Shown: positions 10,051 through 17,930 of the stretch, piece by piece
Layout of the letters: every line of letters starts with the position of its first letter
How positions within the stretch are numbered: the first letter of the stretch is position 1
Source of the DNA: a virus
Virus record (IMG/VR): IMGVR_UViG_3300012362_000005
Location: 1-38,658 of that record
Length of the DNA stretch: 38,658 nt
Reading direction: 5' to 3' (one strand)
Position numbers and translations under genes: made by a program
Notes under the pieces: generated by a model
Told to the model about the DNA's origin: nothing
What the model saw: the letters and a program-made list of their open reading frames with translations, nothing else
The model's database searches: none

Positions 10051-10946
10051 GTCTTAATGATAAATAGCACCGTCGCATAAGGCGGATTCGCAGTTCCAGT
10101 CGCCCCTGTTCCCTGACTGTCGGTTCCCGGCGTCGCCGCGCCTGTGGCCCCGGTGTGCGTATGACTTCCTTGCGAATCCGTTTGATCATTCCGAATTCGT
10201 AGTGTTTCGCCACCAGATGCGTTTGGCGTTCTTAAATCATGGCTCCCATCGTCTCTGACGCCCGTATGGAGAAAACCACTGGTCAGATTTACGCTTCCAA
10301 GGGCTCCGCCATCCGTCAACGTGTGAGTATGGGCACCATCAGAGGAAATGCTGTGGGTATGCGAATTGACCGTATGCGAGTGCGAAGGCCCCGTATGGGT
10401 ATGGCTTTGAGTCCCTCCGCTGGATCCAACGTTCGTGAATAGGCTGCCGGCATCCTTTCCATAGAGGGCTTTCCCGCGCAGATCAGGAAGGTTAAAGGTC
10501 GATCCTCCATCGCCAACGCCCCAGGTCGTTCCAATGGCCGTGAACAGCGCCGCATAGGTCGTCCGGCTGACCGCCGATCCATCACAAGTCAGAAAACCTG
10601 ATGGAACCGACGTTCCAGCAAAGGCTCTTACTTCGCCGGTGAGAAAAACAGTCGCCAAACTATTCGCGCTTGGGGCCGTTTGATACCAATAGGTCGTCCC
10701 CAGAATTTGCGCCAACTGATACCGGATTCTCTCCAGTTCTCCGGATACCGAACCGGCATGGCTCGTTACACCGCCCGGAAAAGGATTGGTCTGAATCTGC
10801 ATCTGATTGTCTGTGACGGAATAACCACCCGCGCCGATAGCATCCAGCAAAGTTCCCACATTGCTGAGTTCGGTATTCCAAAGAGCCGATGTGATCAACT
10901 GGCCGGGGATGACGCTCTGTAAGGGGATGGTGCCCGTTGTAGGCAT
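10047..10946 (-). CDS. Short tail fibre with phage tail-collar domain
   Basis: The product has 299 residues. Residues about 104-163 match the tail-collar family (Phage_Col): GEVRAFAGTSVPSGFLTCDG, then YAALFTAIGTTWG, then STFNLPDLRGKALYGKD. It is followed by a His-Thr-Ser-rich region (residues 181-216 and about 255-266, with repeated HTHTG and HSHT), the metal-binding repeat seen in short tail fibres such as T4 gp12. The N-terminal 100 residues probably attach it to the tail hub. It would bind the host envelope at the base of the tail. The start overlaps the upstream stop (TGATG), and the stop overlaps the next start (ATGA). Confidence 0.88.
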   Translation of the reverse strand: MPTTGTIPLQSVIPGQLITSALWNTELSNVGTLLDAIGAGGYSVTDNQMQIQTNPFPGGVTSHAGSVSGELERIRYQLAQILGTTYWYQTAPSANSLATVFLTGEVRAFAGTSVPSGFLTCDGSAVSRTTYAALFTAIGTTWGVGDGGSTFNLPDLRGKALYGKDAGSLFTNVGSSGGTQSHTHTGPSHSHTVNSHTHSISSDGAHTHTLTDGGALGSVNLTSGFLHTGVRDDGSHDLRTPNASGGETLRIRNDQTDSQGSHTHTGATGAATPGTDSQGTGATGTANPPYATVLFIIKT

Positions 10947-11389
10947 CAGTGGACTCCTTGCTTGGCATAGAGATCAACCAATTCTTCAGCCGTGATTTTA
11001 CGCATCATACGCGCATCGGCGTATTGCCGCTCAACCGCTTCGCAAATCTCAGGCCCATGACCGGCCCATTTCGCTTCGATTTGCAGAGCCCTGACAATTT
11101 GGCGGATAATCAGCGGGCCGGTCGTTTCGTTCAGATCGAATTTCCGGCATTCTTTACAGGTCAAAATATGGATAACGGATTCTTTCCCGCGTCGATACAT
11201 GATGACCGGCGTTTGTGAATACTGGGCGTTTGGCATTTTGGCTACGACCTTGACCGTCCGTTTTGAATCGCCGATCATCGGCATTTCTTTATAGCCTAAC
11301 TGGCTGATCGGCGTCGCGCAGGCCATGCACAGCACCGTCTCATCGGCGAAGCAATCGCCGGGGATAATATAGTCATGCTCGAAAATCAT
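10946..11389 (-). CDS. Hypothetical protein with CxxC pairs (putative zinc-binding)
   Basis: The product has 147 residues. Two Cys pairs, CMAC near residue 22 and CKEC near residue 78, could coordinate one zinc ion. The C-terminal 45 residues are helical and charged (MMRKITAEELVDLYAKQG). It lies between the 520-aa tail protein and the collar fibre, coupled on both sides (ATGA and TGATG), so it is co-produced with tail proteins. Function unknown; it may be a structural adaptor or assembly factor. Confidence 0.65.
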   Translation of the reverse strand: MIFEHDYIIPGDCFADETVLCMACATPISQLGYKEMPMIGDSKRTVKVVAKMPNAQYSQTPVIMYRRGKESVIHILTCKECRKFDLNETTGPLIIRQIVRALQIEAKWAGHGPEICEAVERQYADARMMRKITAEELVDLYAKQGVH

Positions 11390-12948
11390 GAGGGCACCTT
11401 GATGCCGCGCGGCATATAGAGATAGAGCAACTCCGAGAGAAAAAAGTCTTGTCCCGCCGCGTCATTAATGAATTCGAATTGAGCGTCCCTTCCATAGGCT
11501 CCCACGTCAATCGTCTGTGGAATCAAGCTGTCTCCGGCGAATGTATCGACATCGAATTCCGCGCTGTCAAACATCGCTCCGGACCCATTCAGGGTGAATG
11601 TGGCGTCCGCCTGTCTGGCGCCATCAATCCAAAGCCGCATGGTGAAATTGACCTGTCCCGACGCGGAACCCCTGAATACGATTCCACGAAAATGTTTCCA
11701 CGAGCGGGGAGCGCCTAAATCCTGCCGAATGGTTTTGATTCTGACGGGATAGGATAGTCCGTTATCATCACGCGTAATTTGTTCGAGTTTCCAAATGTGG
11801 CCGGTGAAATCGCCCGTCCAGAGCTGCCAATCGCCCGGGCCGTTGCGCATTTCCCAGACGGCGGCGGCATTATATCCGGAGGCATGATTCTCATTATCAT
11901 GGATGATCCAAGCCTGATGCGGCGGTTTATCGATGAAATAAACCAACGCGATATTGTTAACGGAACCGCCCTCCTGCATAAAAAATTTTATCGCTCTCAA
12001 TTTCCGGTCATAGGCGCAGCAAAATTTCTCGATATTGGCGAGGTTTACATTGTCGCGAATGAATTTATCGATGAAGGCGGGTCGAGCCAATGGAGCGGAG
12101 GCATAGGCTCCCGTAGCGATGATCCCTTGAAGGCTGTAGATGGTCGAATCTTCCGCCATGATGAAAAGATTATTGTTGGCCTTAGCGACCAAGCGCCAAT
12201 GCGCGGCGCCGCCCTCCCAAAGCGATTCATGGTATCCCCAATTATTCGAGCTTGGATCGGTATCGTCGATCAGATAGGTCTTTGTTTTGTCCCAAACGAA
12301 TAATTGACCGCCCAAATCAATTCCGCCGACTAGGCCCCCCTTGGAATAAATCGGAATTTGAACCACATTGGCGTCTGAAAAATTGGTGGGGTCCGATAAT
12401 TTGGAGGCCCAGACTGAATCCCGCGTGAGGGCCCACAAGCGGATATTGGCATTTCTGGCATGATTAACAAGTTGGAAAGGCATCCCCGCCGAAGAACTCC
12501 ACGAAGTCGGCGTCGTCACAGCCGAAGACGATCCGGCCACCCCATCCCAGTATTGCGGCGCAATCTGGCCGTCGCACCAGAATACTTTCTGGCCGATGGT
12601 CTGTCCTGACTGTGAACCAATTTGGGCGAAGCAGATCGGGTTCGTTGCGGAATGCCCCGATTTCAGAATATGGGAAGCATCCGTATGATAAACCGTCCCA
12701 TTAGCGGCGAATAGCACAAACGCGGGGCTGTCGTTTAAGCGGAAATGATAACCGCCTTGGATTGGCGGAGCGCCGCCGATTGTCAGATAAATAGAACTGC
12801 CGCCGCGTTTGCTCAAGCCGTTTTCCCAATAGTTGACATTCTTCGACGGCAAAACGAGCGAGGTAACGGGTAAGAGTTCTTGGCTTCGGTCATCGCGGAG
12901 TCCGGTTTCCAAGAAGGGCGACCGCAAGAGGGTTCCTCGATAACTCAT
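11386..12948 (-). CDS. Tail hub protein, P22 gp10-like (packaged-DNA stabilisation / nozzle type)
   Basis: The product has 520 residues, beta-rich, with many Trp/Gly/Asp turn motifs and repeated aromatic strands such as LWALTRDSVWASKLSDPTNF, GGQLFVWDKTKTYLID and NNLFIMAEDSTIYSLQG. The pattern suggests a beta-propeller-like fold, as in gp10-type tail hub proteins of short-tailed phages. These close the portal channel after packaging and carry the fibres. The size and position, after the neck proteins and before the collar fibre, agree. The assignment rests on fold-like pattern and synteny, not on a diagnostic motif. Confidence 0.6.
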   Translation of the reverse strand: MSYRGTLLRSPFLETGLRDDRSQELLPVTSLVLPSKNVNYWENGLSKRGGSSIYLTIGGAPPIQGGYHFRLNDSPAFVLFAANGTVYHTDASHILKSGHSATNPICFAQIGSQSGQTIGQKVFWCDGQIAPQYWDGVAGSSSAVTTPTSWSSSAGMPFQLVNHARNANIRLWALTRDSVWASKLSDPTNFSDANVVQIPIYSKGGLVGGIDLGGQLFVWDKTKTYLIDDTDPSSNNWGYHESLWEGGAAHWRLVAKANNNLFIMAEDSTIYSLQGIIATGAYASAPLARPAFIDKFIRDNVNLANIEKFCCAYDRKLRAIKFFMQEGGSVNNIALVYFIDKPPHQAWIIHDNENHASGYNAAAVWEMRNGPGDWQLWTGDFTGHIWKLEQITRDDNGLSYPVRIKTIRQDLGAPRSWKHFRGIVFRGSASGQVNFTMRLWIDGARQADATFTLNGSGAMFDSAEFDVDTFAGDSLIPQTIDVGAYGRDAQFEFINDAAGQDFFLSELLYLYMPRGIKVPS

Positions 12949-13238
12949 CAGCCTTCGCTCACATCGTTCGGTTTCACAAATCGATCCTCATCGGCGTCAT
13001 TCGCTTTCATCCATGAGGTAGAGGCGATTCCTCTTCCCACAAACCCGGTAGCCTGAAGAACGCTGTTTCTCCAGAAAAAGAACTTCTTAACGATATATGC
13101 GGTCCCTGAATAGAGATTCAGGATATGGCTGCGGGGCGCCACTCCAATCGATCCGGAGGGAATTGGCATTCCCGAACCGCGCGGACCTTTTCCGAAATCG
13201 ATTGCCGAGCGGCGCTTTTCTGAGGTATCAATACTCAT
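12948..13238 (-). CDS. Small conserved-type phage structural-region protein
   Basis: The product has 96 residues. The pattern of an N-terminal KRRSAIDFGKGPRG, then PSGSIGVAPRSHILNLYSG, resembles small proteins commonly found next to tail genes, where the segment reads xPDGTIAxADRxHLxxxYSG. The Lys/Phe/Trp-rich middle (IVKKFFFWRN) is short and is not a convincing membrane helix. ATGA overlap with the upstream gene and a 1-nt TGATG overlap with the 520-aa gene show tight coupling. Function unknown. Confidence 0.6.
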   Translation of the reverse strand: MSIDTSEKRRSAIDFGKGPRGSGMPIPSGSIGVAPRSHILNLYSGTAYIVKKFFFWRNSVLQATGFVGRGIASTSWMKANDADEDRFVKPNDVSEG

Positions 13239-13765
13239 GAAAATTTGCCCTTCGTAAAGGTGATGCCGTCATCTGATAATGTTGCGGTGGCGACCGTCGT
13301 TCCGGCATTATTCTGAATTTTCTCTTGACCCGCTGTCGCGGTATGGGCGTTTTTAAGGGCCATGAAGGCGAACATTAAGGCCTGATAAACCGTCGGCGTA
13401 GCGCCCGGGACGCTGGATAATTCCGGCATGGTGTTGACGCTCAGGACTTTGGCAATGCCTTGTTCTTCGATGGAACCATCGAAATAGATTTGCCCTGATC
13501 CGATCACGGGATCCCCAACGGTTGCGGAGCCGCCGCTCTGCTGATAAAAGACGACGGTGTACTTTCCGGCCGCGAGATAAGACGGAAATGTTCCCGTATA
13601 GTATCCCGTCGTGCCTTGTTCCGCCAAAGTATTAACGTAGGTGGACCAGTTCGAGCTATTGAAAACCTCCGTCGATGATCCATTCGCGAGTTTCGCCGCA
13701 TTATCATGAATCGTGCAATAAACCGTCTGCCCCGACTGAGTAATCAGCTCCGTTATGGCCGCCAT
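13235..13765 (-). CDS. Virion-associated protein with Ig-like N-terminal part
   Basis: The product has 176 residues. Residues 1-100 are beta-rich (TGYYTGTFPSYLAAGKYTVV), resembling small Ig-like domains of neck or decoration proteins. The C-terminal part (PTVYQALMFAFMALKNA, then a beta hairpin with TLSDDGITFTKGKFS) is typical of a phage protein often found after the head-tail connector. Neighbours are the 298-aa connector-type protein and the 96-aa gene. The exact role is unknown. Confidence 0.6.
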   Translation of the reverse strand: MAAITELITQSGQTVYCTIHDNAAKLANGSSTEVFNSSNWSTYVNTLAEQGTTGYYTGTFPSYLAAGKYTVVFYQQSGGSATVGDPVIGSGQIYFDGSIEEQGIAKVLSVNTMPELSSVPGATPTVYQALMFAFMALKNAHTATAGQEKIQNNAGTTVATATLSDDGITFTKGKFS

Positions 13766-14661
13766 CAGTAATCCACGATGGTTTGCGCCATTTCATGAAG
13801 GTCGGTTCCATAAGTCGCCGAAGCAACCTTCGCCGTGAGGTCGCTCATCCATAAATTCCAGGCTTCGGGACCTCGAATATCATCGTTTTCCATCAAACGT
13901 TTCGCCCGGATGCCGTCGATCCAGAAATTCCGCCATTCGAGGTAAAGACGCTGCATGAGGGCGGAATTTAAATCCGTTTTCATGATATTTCCGTAATAAA
14001 AGAACTTAAGCCCATAGTTAAAGACCAAATCGGGCGCTACATCGAGGATAAATTCATCAAAATCCTCATCGCCGATGGGATAATACTCCCTGGGCCGACC
14101 CACAGCCGATGGGCGCGTTTTGAGATAGAAATCGGCGATATGTTTGGGCTCTAATGGATAAGCGAAATCGATCAGCATGTATCCGGAGGTCCCATCCGGA
14201 GCCGCGGCAAAAGCGGGCGTGACAGTGAGCGTGATGGTCCCCGAATTATTCGCCAATCCGACAATTTGACCTGCGGAACCCGCCCCCGTTCCAGAAATAA
14301 TGAGGATTTCCTTGCCTAAAACGTCCGTCAAGGCAAAAGTTGACCCGGCTGCCATGACTAACGTCGTTGCAGCGCCACTTTGAGCGGTTCCAGTCACCGT
14401 CCCAGTCAACACCTGCATCCGCATATCCGATGAGAAGTCCGCCGGGCATGAATACCGGCTTTGGCCGGGAACCAAAATGCCATAAGCGAAGGTCTGCATG
14501 ACCTTGGGTTGCCGACAATTCTCCCAAATCTTGTTTTTGAGCTGTTCCATGACCTCGTTTTGGTAAATGGCAAGCAGTGATGAAGAAGGGGAGTAATCTC
14601 CGGCTTGCCGGAGGCCTTCCGTCACCAAGGAAAGTAATGTGGGGTTAGCAGGCGACGCCAT
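13765..14661 (-). CDS. Head-to-tail adaptor / neck protein (putative)
   Basis: The start at 14661 (MASPANPTLL, 298 aa) is preferred over an earlier ATG at 14715 because it has an AGAGG site and lies just before the end of the upstream glycosyltransferase gene (17-nt overlap). A helical N-terminal region (LLAIYQNEVMEQLKNKIWENC, split by short loops) precedes a beta insertion at about residues 85-155 rich in Ala/Thr/Gly. A helical C-terminal region follows (DLVFNYGLKFFYYGN, then LYLEWRNFWIDGI). Helical adaptors with a beta insertion are typical of connector proteins that bind under the portal in podovirus-type phages. The identification rests on gene order and architecture. Confidence 0.6.
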   Translation of the reverse strand: MASPANPTLLSLVTEGLRQAGDYSPSSSLLAIYQNEVMEQLKNKIWENCRQPKVMQTFAYGILVPGQSRYSCPADFSSDMRMQVLTGTVTGTAQSGAATTLVMAAGSTFALTDVLGKEILIISGTGAGSAGQIVGLANNSGTITLTVTPAFAAAPDGTSGYMLIDFAYPLEPKHIADFYLKTRPSAVGRPREYYPIGDEDFDEFILDVAPDLVFNYGLKFFYYGNIMKTDLNSALMQRLYLEWRNFWIDGIRAKRLMENDDIRGPEAWNLWMSDLTAKVASATYGTDLHEMAQTIVDY

Positions 14662-15757
14662 GCAGGACCTCTTGATAGGTTTCAGCCCATAAAGGACATC
14701 GTTTTTCGATGTCAAAATGCGCTTCTACGACCGCTCTAGCCCGTTTCCCCATGCTTTTCCTAGCTTTGGCATCCTGAGCCATCTGATTGAGGCCGATCAA
14801 CCATCCATCCGGCGAATTGGACTCTACAAAAACGCCGCTTTCAGGGTCTAAATCCATCATTTCCGCATAAGGTGAGCAAAACGAGGACACCGCCGGCACT
14901 TCGAGGGCGGCCATTTCGAGCCATTTGAGCGGGCTCTTGCAGTTGTTGAAGTCCGAATCAACTAAGGGTATGACCGCGAAGTCTAAGTCAAGTATGGCTG
15001 ACACATAGGGATAGGCGGGGGTCGGGCACCATCCGCGGTATTCGATGCGCTTGGGATCGATTCCTTTGAGGGTGCCCTTAAATAATTGCCCCATGATAAC
15101 CAAGGTAACCATAGGATTCTGGCGCATGAACTCCGGCAGAACTTCCGCGAGAATTTTCCAGTCCTCGAAATGGCTGTAACCGCCTGTCCAGCCGAATCGA
15201 ATGCCTCGATGATCTTGAAACGGCAATTTCTTCCAAAGATCAAAATCGATGCAGTTAGGAAGGACTTTCACGGTGGCATTGAAGGGCCGAAAAACGGATG
15301 CGAGAATGTCCGTCGTCGTCGTGACGAGATCGGCTTCTTGGAGGACGATCTTCGCTCGCTCAAGACCTTTGGCGTTCTTGTCCAAATCGATATTCTTTCC
15401 ATCTTCCCAAATCGGAAGAACGCCACCCTCGTAGGCATGACTATATTCTTGGGTTCCAAAATCCTTATAATGCGGTGAAAGCGGGCTCACATTAAACACA
15501 TCGTCATCCCAATCGACGACTACTTTTTTCCCAAGTTTTTTGAAAGATTTCACGGCGTTGCAAAAAGCCTCATCAAACACGCGAGGACAAACGATGATCT
15601 CGGCCCATGCGATCTTCTCTGATATCTCATTGATGTGATCGCCTTTTTCGACATGGCGCACTTCCATGAGTGTATGTTCGGACGCGGTCTGATGCGGCGA
15701 AACCATGCGATACCAGCCGCAGCCACCGTTGTCGCGGAGGAAATAAAGGACTTTCAC
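14645..15757 (-). CDS. Glycosyltransferase, GT4/group-1-like
   Basis: The start is the GTG at 15757, preceded by GGAGGGAAG and sharing GTGA with the stop of the methyltransferase gene; an ATG at 15778 lies inside the upstream gene. The product has 370 residues. The N-terminal Rossmann-like half has KVLYFLRDNGGCGWYRM and VVVDWDDDVFNV, the latter typical of phage and polysaccharide GT4-like enzymes. The C-terminal half has RFGWTGGYSHFEDW, FAVIPLVDSDFNNCKSPLKW and LEMAALEVPAVSS, which correspond to the nucleotide-sugar-binding region of this superfamily. Such enzymes transfer a sugar from a nucleotide-sugar to an acceptor. Acceptor unknown: virion protein or host surface glycan. Its place in the structural operon suggests late expression. 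Confidence 0.85.
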   Translation of the reverse strand: MKVLYFLRDNGGCGWYRMVSPHQTASEHTLMEVRHVEKGDHINEISEKIAWAEIIVCPRVFDEAFCNAVKSFKKLGKKVVVDWDDDVFNVSPLSPHYKDFGTQEYSHAYEGGVLPIWEDGKNIDLDKNAKGLERAKIVLQEADLVTTTTDILASVFRPFNATVKVLPNCIDFDLWKKLPFQDHRGIRFGWTGGYSHFEDWKILAEVLPEFMRQNPMVTLVIMGQLFKGTLKGIDPKRIEYRGWCPTPAYPYVSAILDLDFAVIPLVDSDFNNCKSPLKWLEMAALEVPAVSSFCSPYAEMMDLDPESGVFVESNSPDGWLIGLNQMAQDAKARKSMGKRARAVVEAHFDIEKRCPLWAETYQEVLHGVAC

Positions 15758-16443
15758 AGACTTCCCTCCATCATCCATTCGGTCATGTTTGTGTTGACGA
15801 TCGGAATCACCGGACGCCGTTGCGCGGGAATGCGATTGGTCTTGAGGCCCGGCATATCGGTCAAATGGAGCCCGGCGCCGGCAGCTTCCTTAGCCAACCA
15901 AGACCGTTTATACCACCACCGATAACCGTCCCAATGATGGGGCTCGGTTTCTTTTTCATCGTAGGGATGGATTGAAATAAAGGTTCTCCCCGTCGGCGCC
16001 AAAGCATCCTTGATCCCTTTGAATAGATCACCGATATCATCCGGTTCGATGTGAACGGTCACGGAATTACAAAGGATGCAATCAAACGGCCCCATGAGTT
16101 TGGGGTCATCAAACGATTCCATCAATCGAAGATCGGGCCACTTATCGAATTTTTGACGTTCGCATTCGATCAGGGCTTCCTTAAGAAGCCCTACGGAGAT
16201 GTCCAAACCGTGAAAATGTCCAGCATCCAGATACCCAACAAGACGAATAGTGCCGCGGAGAGCACCGCACCCAAGATCAAGAAAATGATGTTTTGGCTGG
16301 AGTCCTTGCTGGGTGAGAAATTCATATTGCATCCTCGCTTCATAGCCGCCATTGGCGCCCGAGAAAATGACCGCTTCCTCTGCCGTTCCGTTGAATTCCC
16401 ATCGCTTCTTATAAGTCAGCCAATGATTAATTTTAGTCGTCAT
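15754..16443 (-). CDS. Class I SAM-dependent methyltransferase
   Basis: The start at 16443 is set by the ATGA overlap with the upstream 101-aa gene; the frame is open upstream but that stretch lies inside that gene. The product has 229 residues. Motif I is FLDLGCGALRGT (about residues 54-65), followed by GHFHGLDIS (motif II, acidic residue binding SAM ribose) and FDCILCNSVTVHIEPDD (motif IV region). The opening, with GGYEARMQYEFLTQQGL before motif I, is common in methyltransferases located in surface-polysaccharide gene clusters. It overlaps the glycosyltransferase gene by GTGA, so both are probably translated together and may modify the same glycan. DNA methylation is unlikely, since no (D/N)PPY-type motif is present. 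Confidence 0.82.
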   Translation of the reverse strand: MTTKINHWLTYKKRWEFNGTAEEAVIFSGANGGYEARMQYEFLTQQGLQPKHHFLDLGCGALRGTIRLVGYLDAGHFHGLDISVGLLKEALIECERQKFDKWPDLRLMESFDDPKLMGPFDCILCNSVTVHIEPDDIGDLFKGIKDALAPTGRTFISIHPYDEKETEPHHWDGYRWWYKRSWLAKEAAGAGLHLTDMPGLKTNRIPAQRRPVIPIVNTNMTEWMMEGSL

Positions 16444-16745
16444 ACGGTTAACGGATTCACCAAAGCAGTCGGCCTTCCCCATCCGCTTCGGATAAATTCT
16501 CTCCAGGCCTTTTGGCGATCTTTCAAATCTTTTCCTTGAGCGCGCGCCATCCATCCAGGGTGAGACTGATCGTAATCCAAGAGCGTCGTCGTGTTATAAC
16601 GACCGACATGACGCATCGTGCGCCCCTTCGTAAATCCATTGGAAGGGTCTTTCGCCAAATGCCGCGAGTACTGAATCAAATCGGCCATGGGCTCGGCATG
16701 GAGAGCTTTGATCTTGTCGCCTTCGTAATTCGCGCGGATTAGCAT
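16440..16745 (-). CDS. Hypothetical protein before the methyltransferase
   Basis: The product has 101 residues, rich in Arg, Asp and Trp and without membrane segments (MRHVGRYNTTTLLDYDQSHP, then GWMARAQGKDLKDRQKAWRE). It is coupled on both sides, TAATG at the start and ATGA at the stop. No family is recognised. It lies in the cassette between the capsid and neck genes that also carries the methyltransferase and glycosyltransferase. Confidence 0.55.
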   Translation of the reverse strand: MLIRANYEGDKIKALHAEPMADLIQYSRHLAKDPSNGFTKGRTMRHVGRYNTTTLLDYDQSHPGWMARAQGKDLKDRQKAWREFIRSGWGRPTALVNPLTV

Positions 16746-16939
16746 TAGAGTTCGTTTTTGTGTCTTTCGTAAAATTTCTTAGCATACCATTTTTCGCGAG
16801 CGAGATTAAATCGTCCATTCATTCCTCCAGTATCTTTTCGGAAAACAATTTTTGATGAATTTGGGGTGTGATCCGAATCTCTCGCTTTTCCATTTAGAGT
16901 TTCTTCGTGCGGGTTATAAGTTTCGTCATTATCAACCAT
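16745..16939 (-). CDS. Small hydrophilic protein downstream of the capsid gene
   Basis: The product has 64 residues, highly charged, with no membrane segment; the C-terminus is basic and helical (NLAREKWYAKKFYERHKNEL). A strong AAAGGAGAT lies just upstream of the ATG, immediately after a CCCC-GCAA-GGGG hairpin. The stop overlaps the next start (TAATG). Function unknown. Confidence 0.6.
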   Translation of the reverse strand: MVDNDETYNPHEETLNGKARDSDHTPNSSKIVFRKDTGGMNGRFNLAREKWYAKKFYERHKNEL

Positions 16940-16955
16940 TATTCATCTCCTTTTC

Positions 16956-16995
16956 CCCCTTGCGGGGCCCCGGCGAGGACGACCCCCCGCCGGGG
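16956..16995 (-). terminator. Double hairpin between capsid gene and the next gene
   Basis: Read on the minus strand, an 8-bp GC-only stem (16988-16995 pairing with 16968-16975, 12-nt loop) begins 15 nt after the capsid stop. It is followed at once by CCCC-GCAA-GGGG (16967-16956), a perfect stem with a GNRA tetraloop. No T-run follows, so this is not a standard intrinsic terminator. It may instead stabilise the capsid mRNA 3' end or reduce read-through. Confidence 0.5.
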
Positions 16996-17010
16996 GTAGA
17001 TTCCCAAGGC

Positions 17011-17916
17011 TTACGCCTGGAAGAATCCTGTCATCAAACCGGAACCTTTTTCGTTCCGGCTTTCGATGGTGAGTTCCGCTTCGATCTTGTACCGATCGGA
17101 CGAACCGGTTTTCGCCAGTTCGACGCGATTGACCGGCCTGAGCCACGCCTTGACCCACAACTCGAGCACGCCCAAGTTCAGGACATACCCCGGCTGAACG
17201 TCGTTGATGATGTGGTGCAGACGGATCATGATCGTTCCGAAGTCCGATTCATAAACATCGACGGTGTTTACGAGCTTCTTTTCTTCCGCTTCAATGCGCC
17301 GAACATTGGAGGTAAACCCGCTGATCTGCCTTTTCTGATAGGAGCCGACGAGCGTGACCGTCGGATAACCGCCCTGAGCCCAGACTAACGCCAGATTCGC
17401 GTTAAACGTCGGCTCGTCCAGCTTTTGGCTGGTGGCGGTCGCCGTGGTCAAGTTTGTGGCGATCCATCCCAAAAGACCTTTCATCTGCCTGGCTACGGAG
17501 GCCGACCCGGCCGCCGTGGTCGAGTTGATGAGGATGGCGTATTCGATGTCGCGGGCTAGTTCCTTTGTGCGCTTCAAGGTCTGATAGTCCACTTCATCGT
17601 TACGGCCCGCCGCTACGACCGCCCGCTGGGTTTCAGACACTCCGAATACCTTCCAGAGAATCTGACAATAGTTCCCCAATCGGACAGTCGGCGTGGCCGC
17701 CGTCGCCGTCGCGTCATCGCCTTCGATCTGGGCATTGGCCGCTGCTGTCGCCAGCACGTCGGTCTGCCATTCATGCAAGGTCTGGATAGCCCGGGTTGAT
17801 CCGGTATTGGACGTGATCCACGTATCCATGGGACTGATGTTTGTGATCACGTCAATCAGATCTTCCCGGTTACCTATCGCTTGATAGGTTTGAAATACTC
17901 CACCGGGTACTGTCAT
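17011..17916 (-). CDS. Major capsid protein, SU10 / DUF5309 type
   Basis: The start at 17916 (MTVPGGVFQTYQ, 301 aa) is chosen for the GAGGATG site upstream and because the family begins here. The segment FQTYQAIGNREDLIDVITNI, then SPMDTW and LHEWQTD, is the signature N-terminal part of the SU10 major head protein family, an HK97-fold capsid. It self-assembles into the procapsid shell around the scaffold. Upstream is the scaffold-like gene (15-nt gap), and a hairpin follows. Pro/Ala-poor composition, length and neighbourhood all agree. Confidence 0.9.
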   Translation of the reverse strand: MTVPGGVFQTYQAIGNREDLIDVITNISPMDTWITSNTGSTRAIQTLHEWQTDVLATAAANAQIEGDDATATAATPTVRLGNYCQILWKVFGVSETQRAVVAAGRNDEVDYQTLKRTKELARDIEYAILINSTTAAGSASVARQMKGLLGWIATNLTTATATSQKLDEPTFNANLALVWAQGGYPTVTLVGSYQKRQISGFTSNVRRIEAEEKKLVNTVDVYESDFGTIMIRLHHIINDVQPGYVLNLGVLELWVKAWLRPVNRVELAKTGSSDRYKIEAELTIESRNEKGSGLMTGFFQA

Positions 17917-17930
17917 AATTTCATCCTCAG

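Noticed and set aside
14246-14527. 93-codon minus-strand frame inside the neck-protein gene
   Set aside because: Out-of-frame shadow of the 298-aa gene, with no ribosome site.
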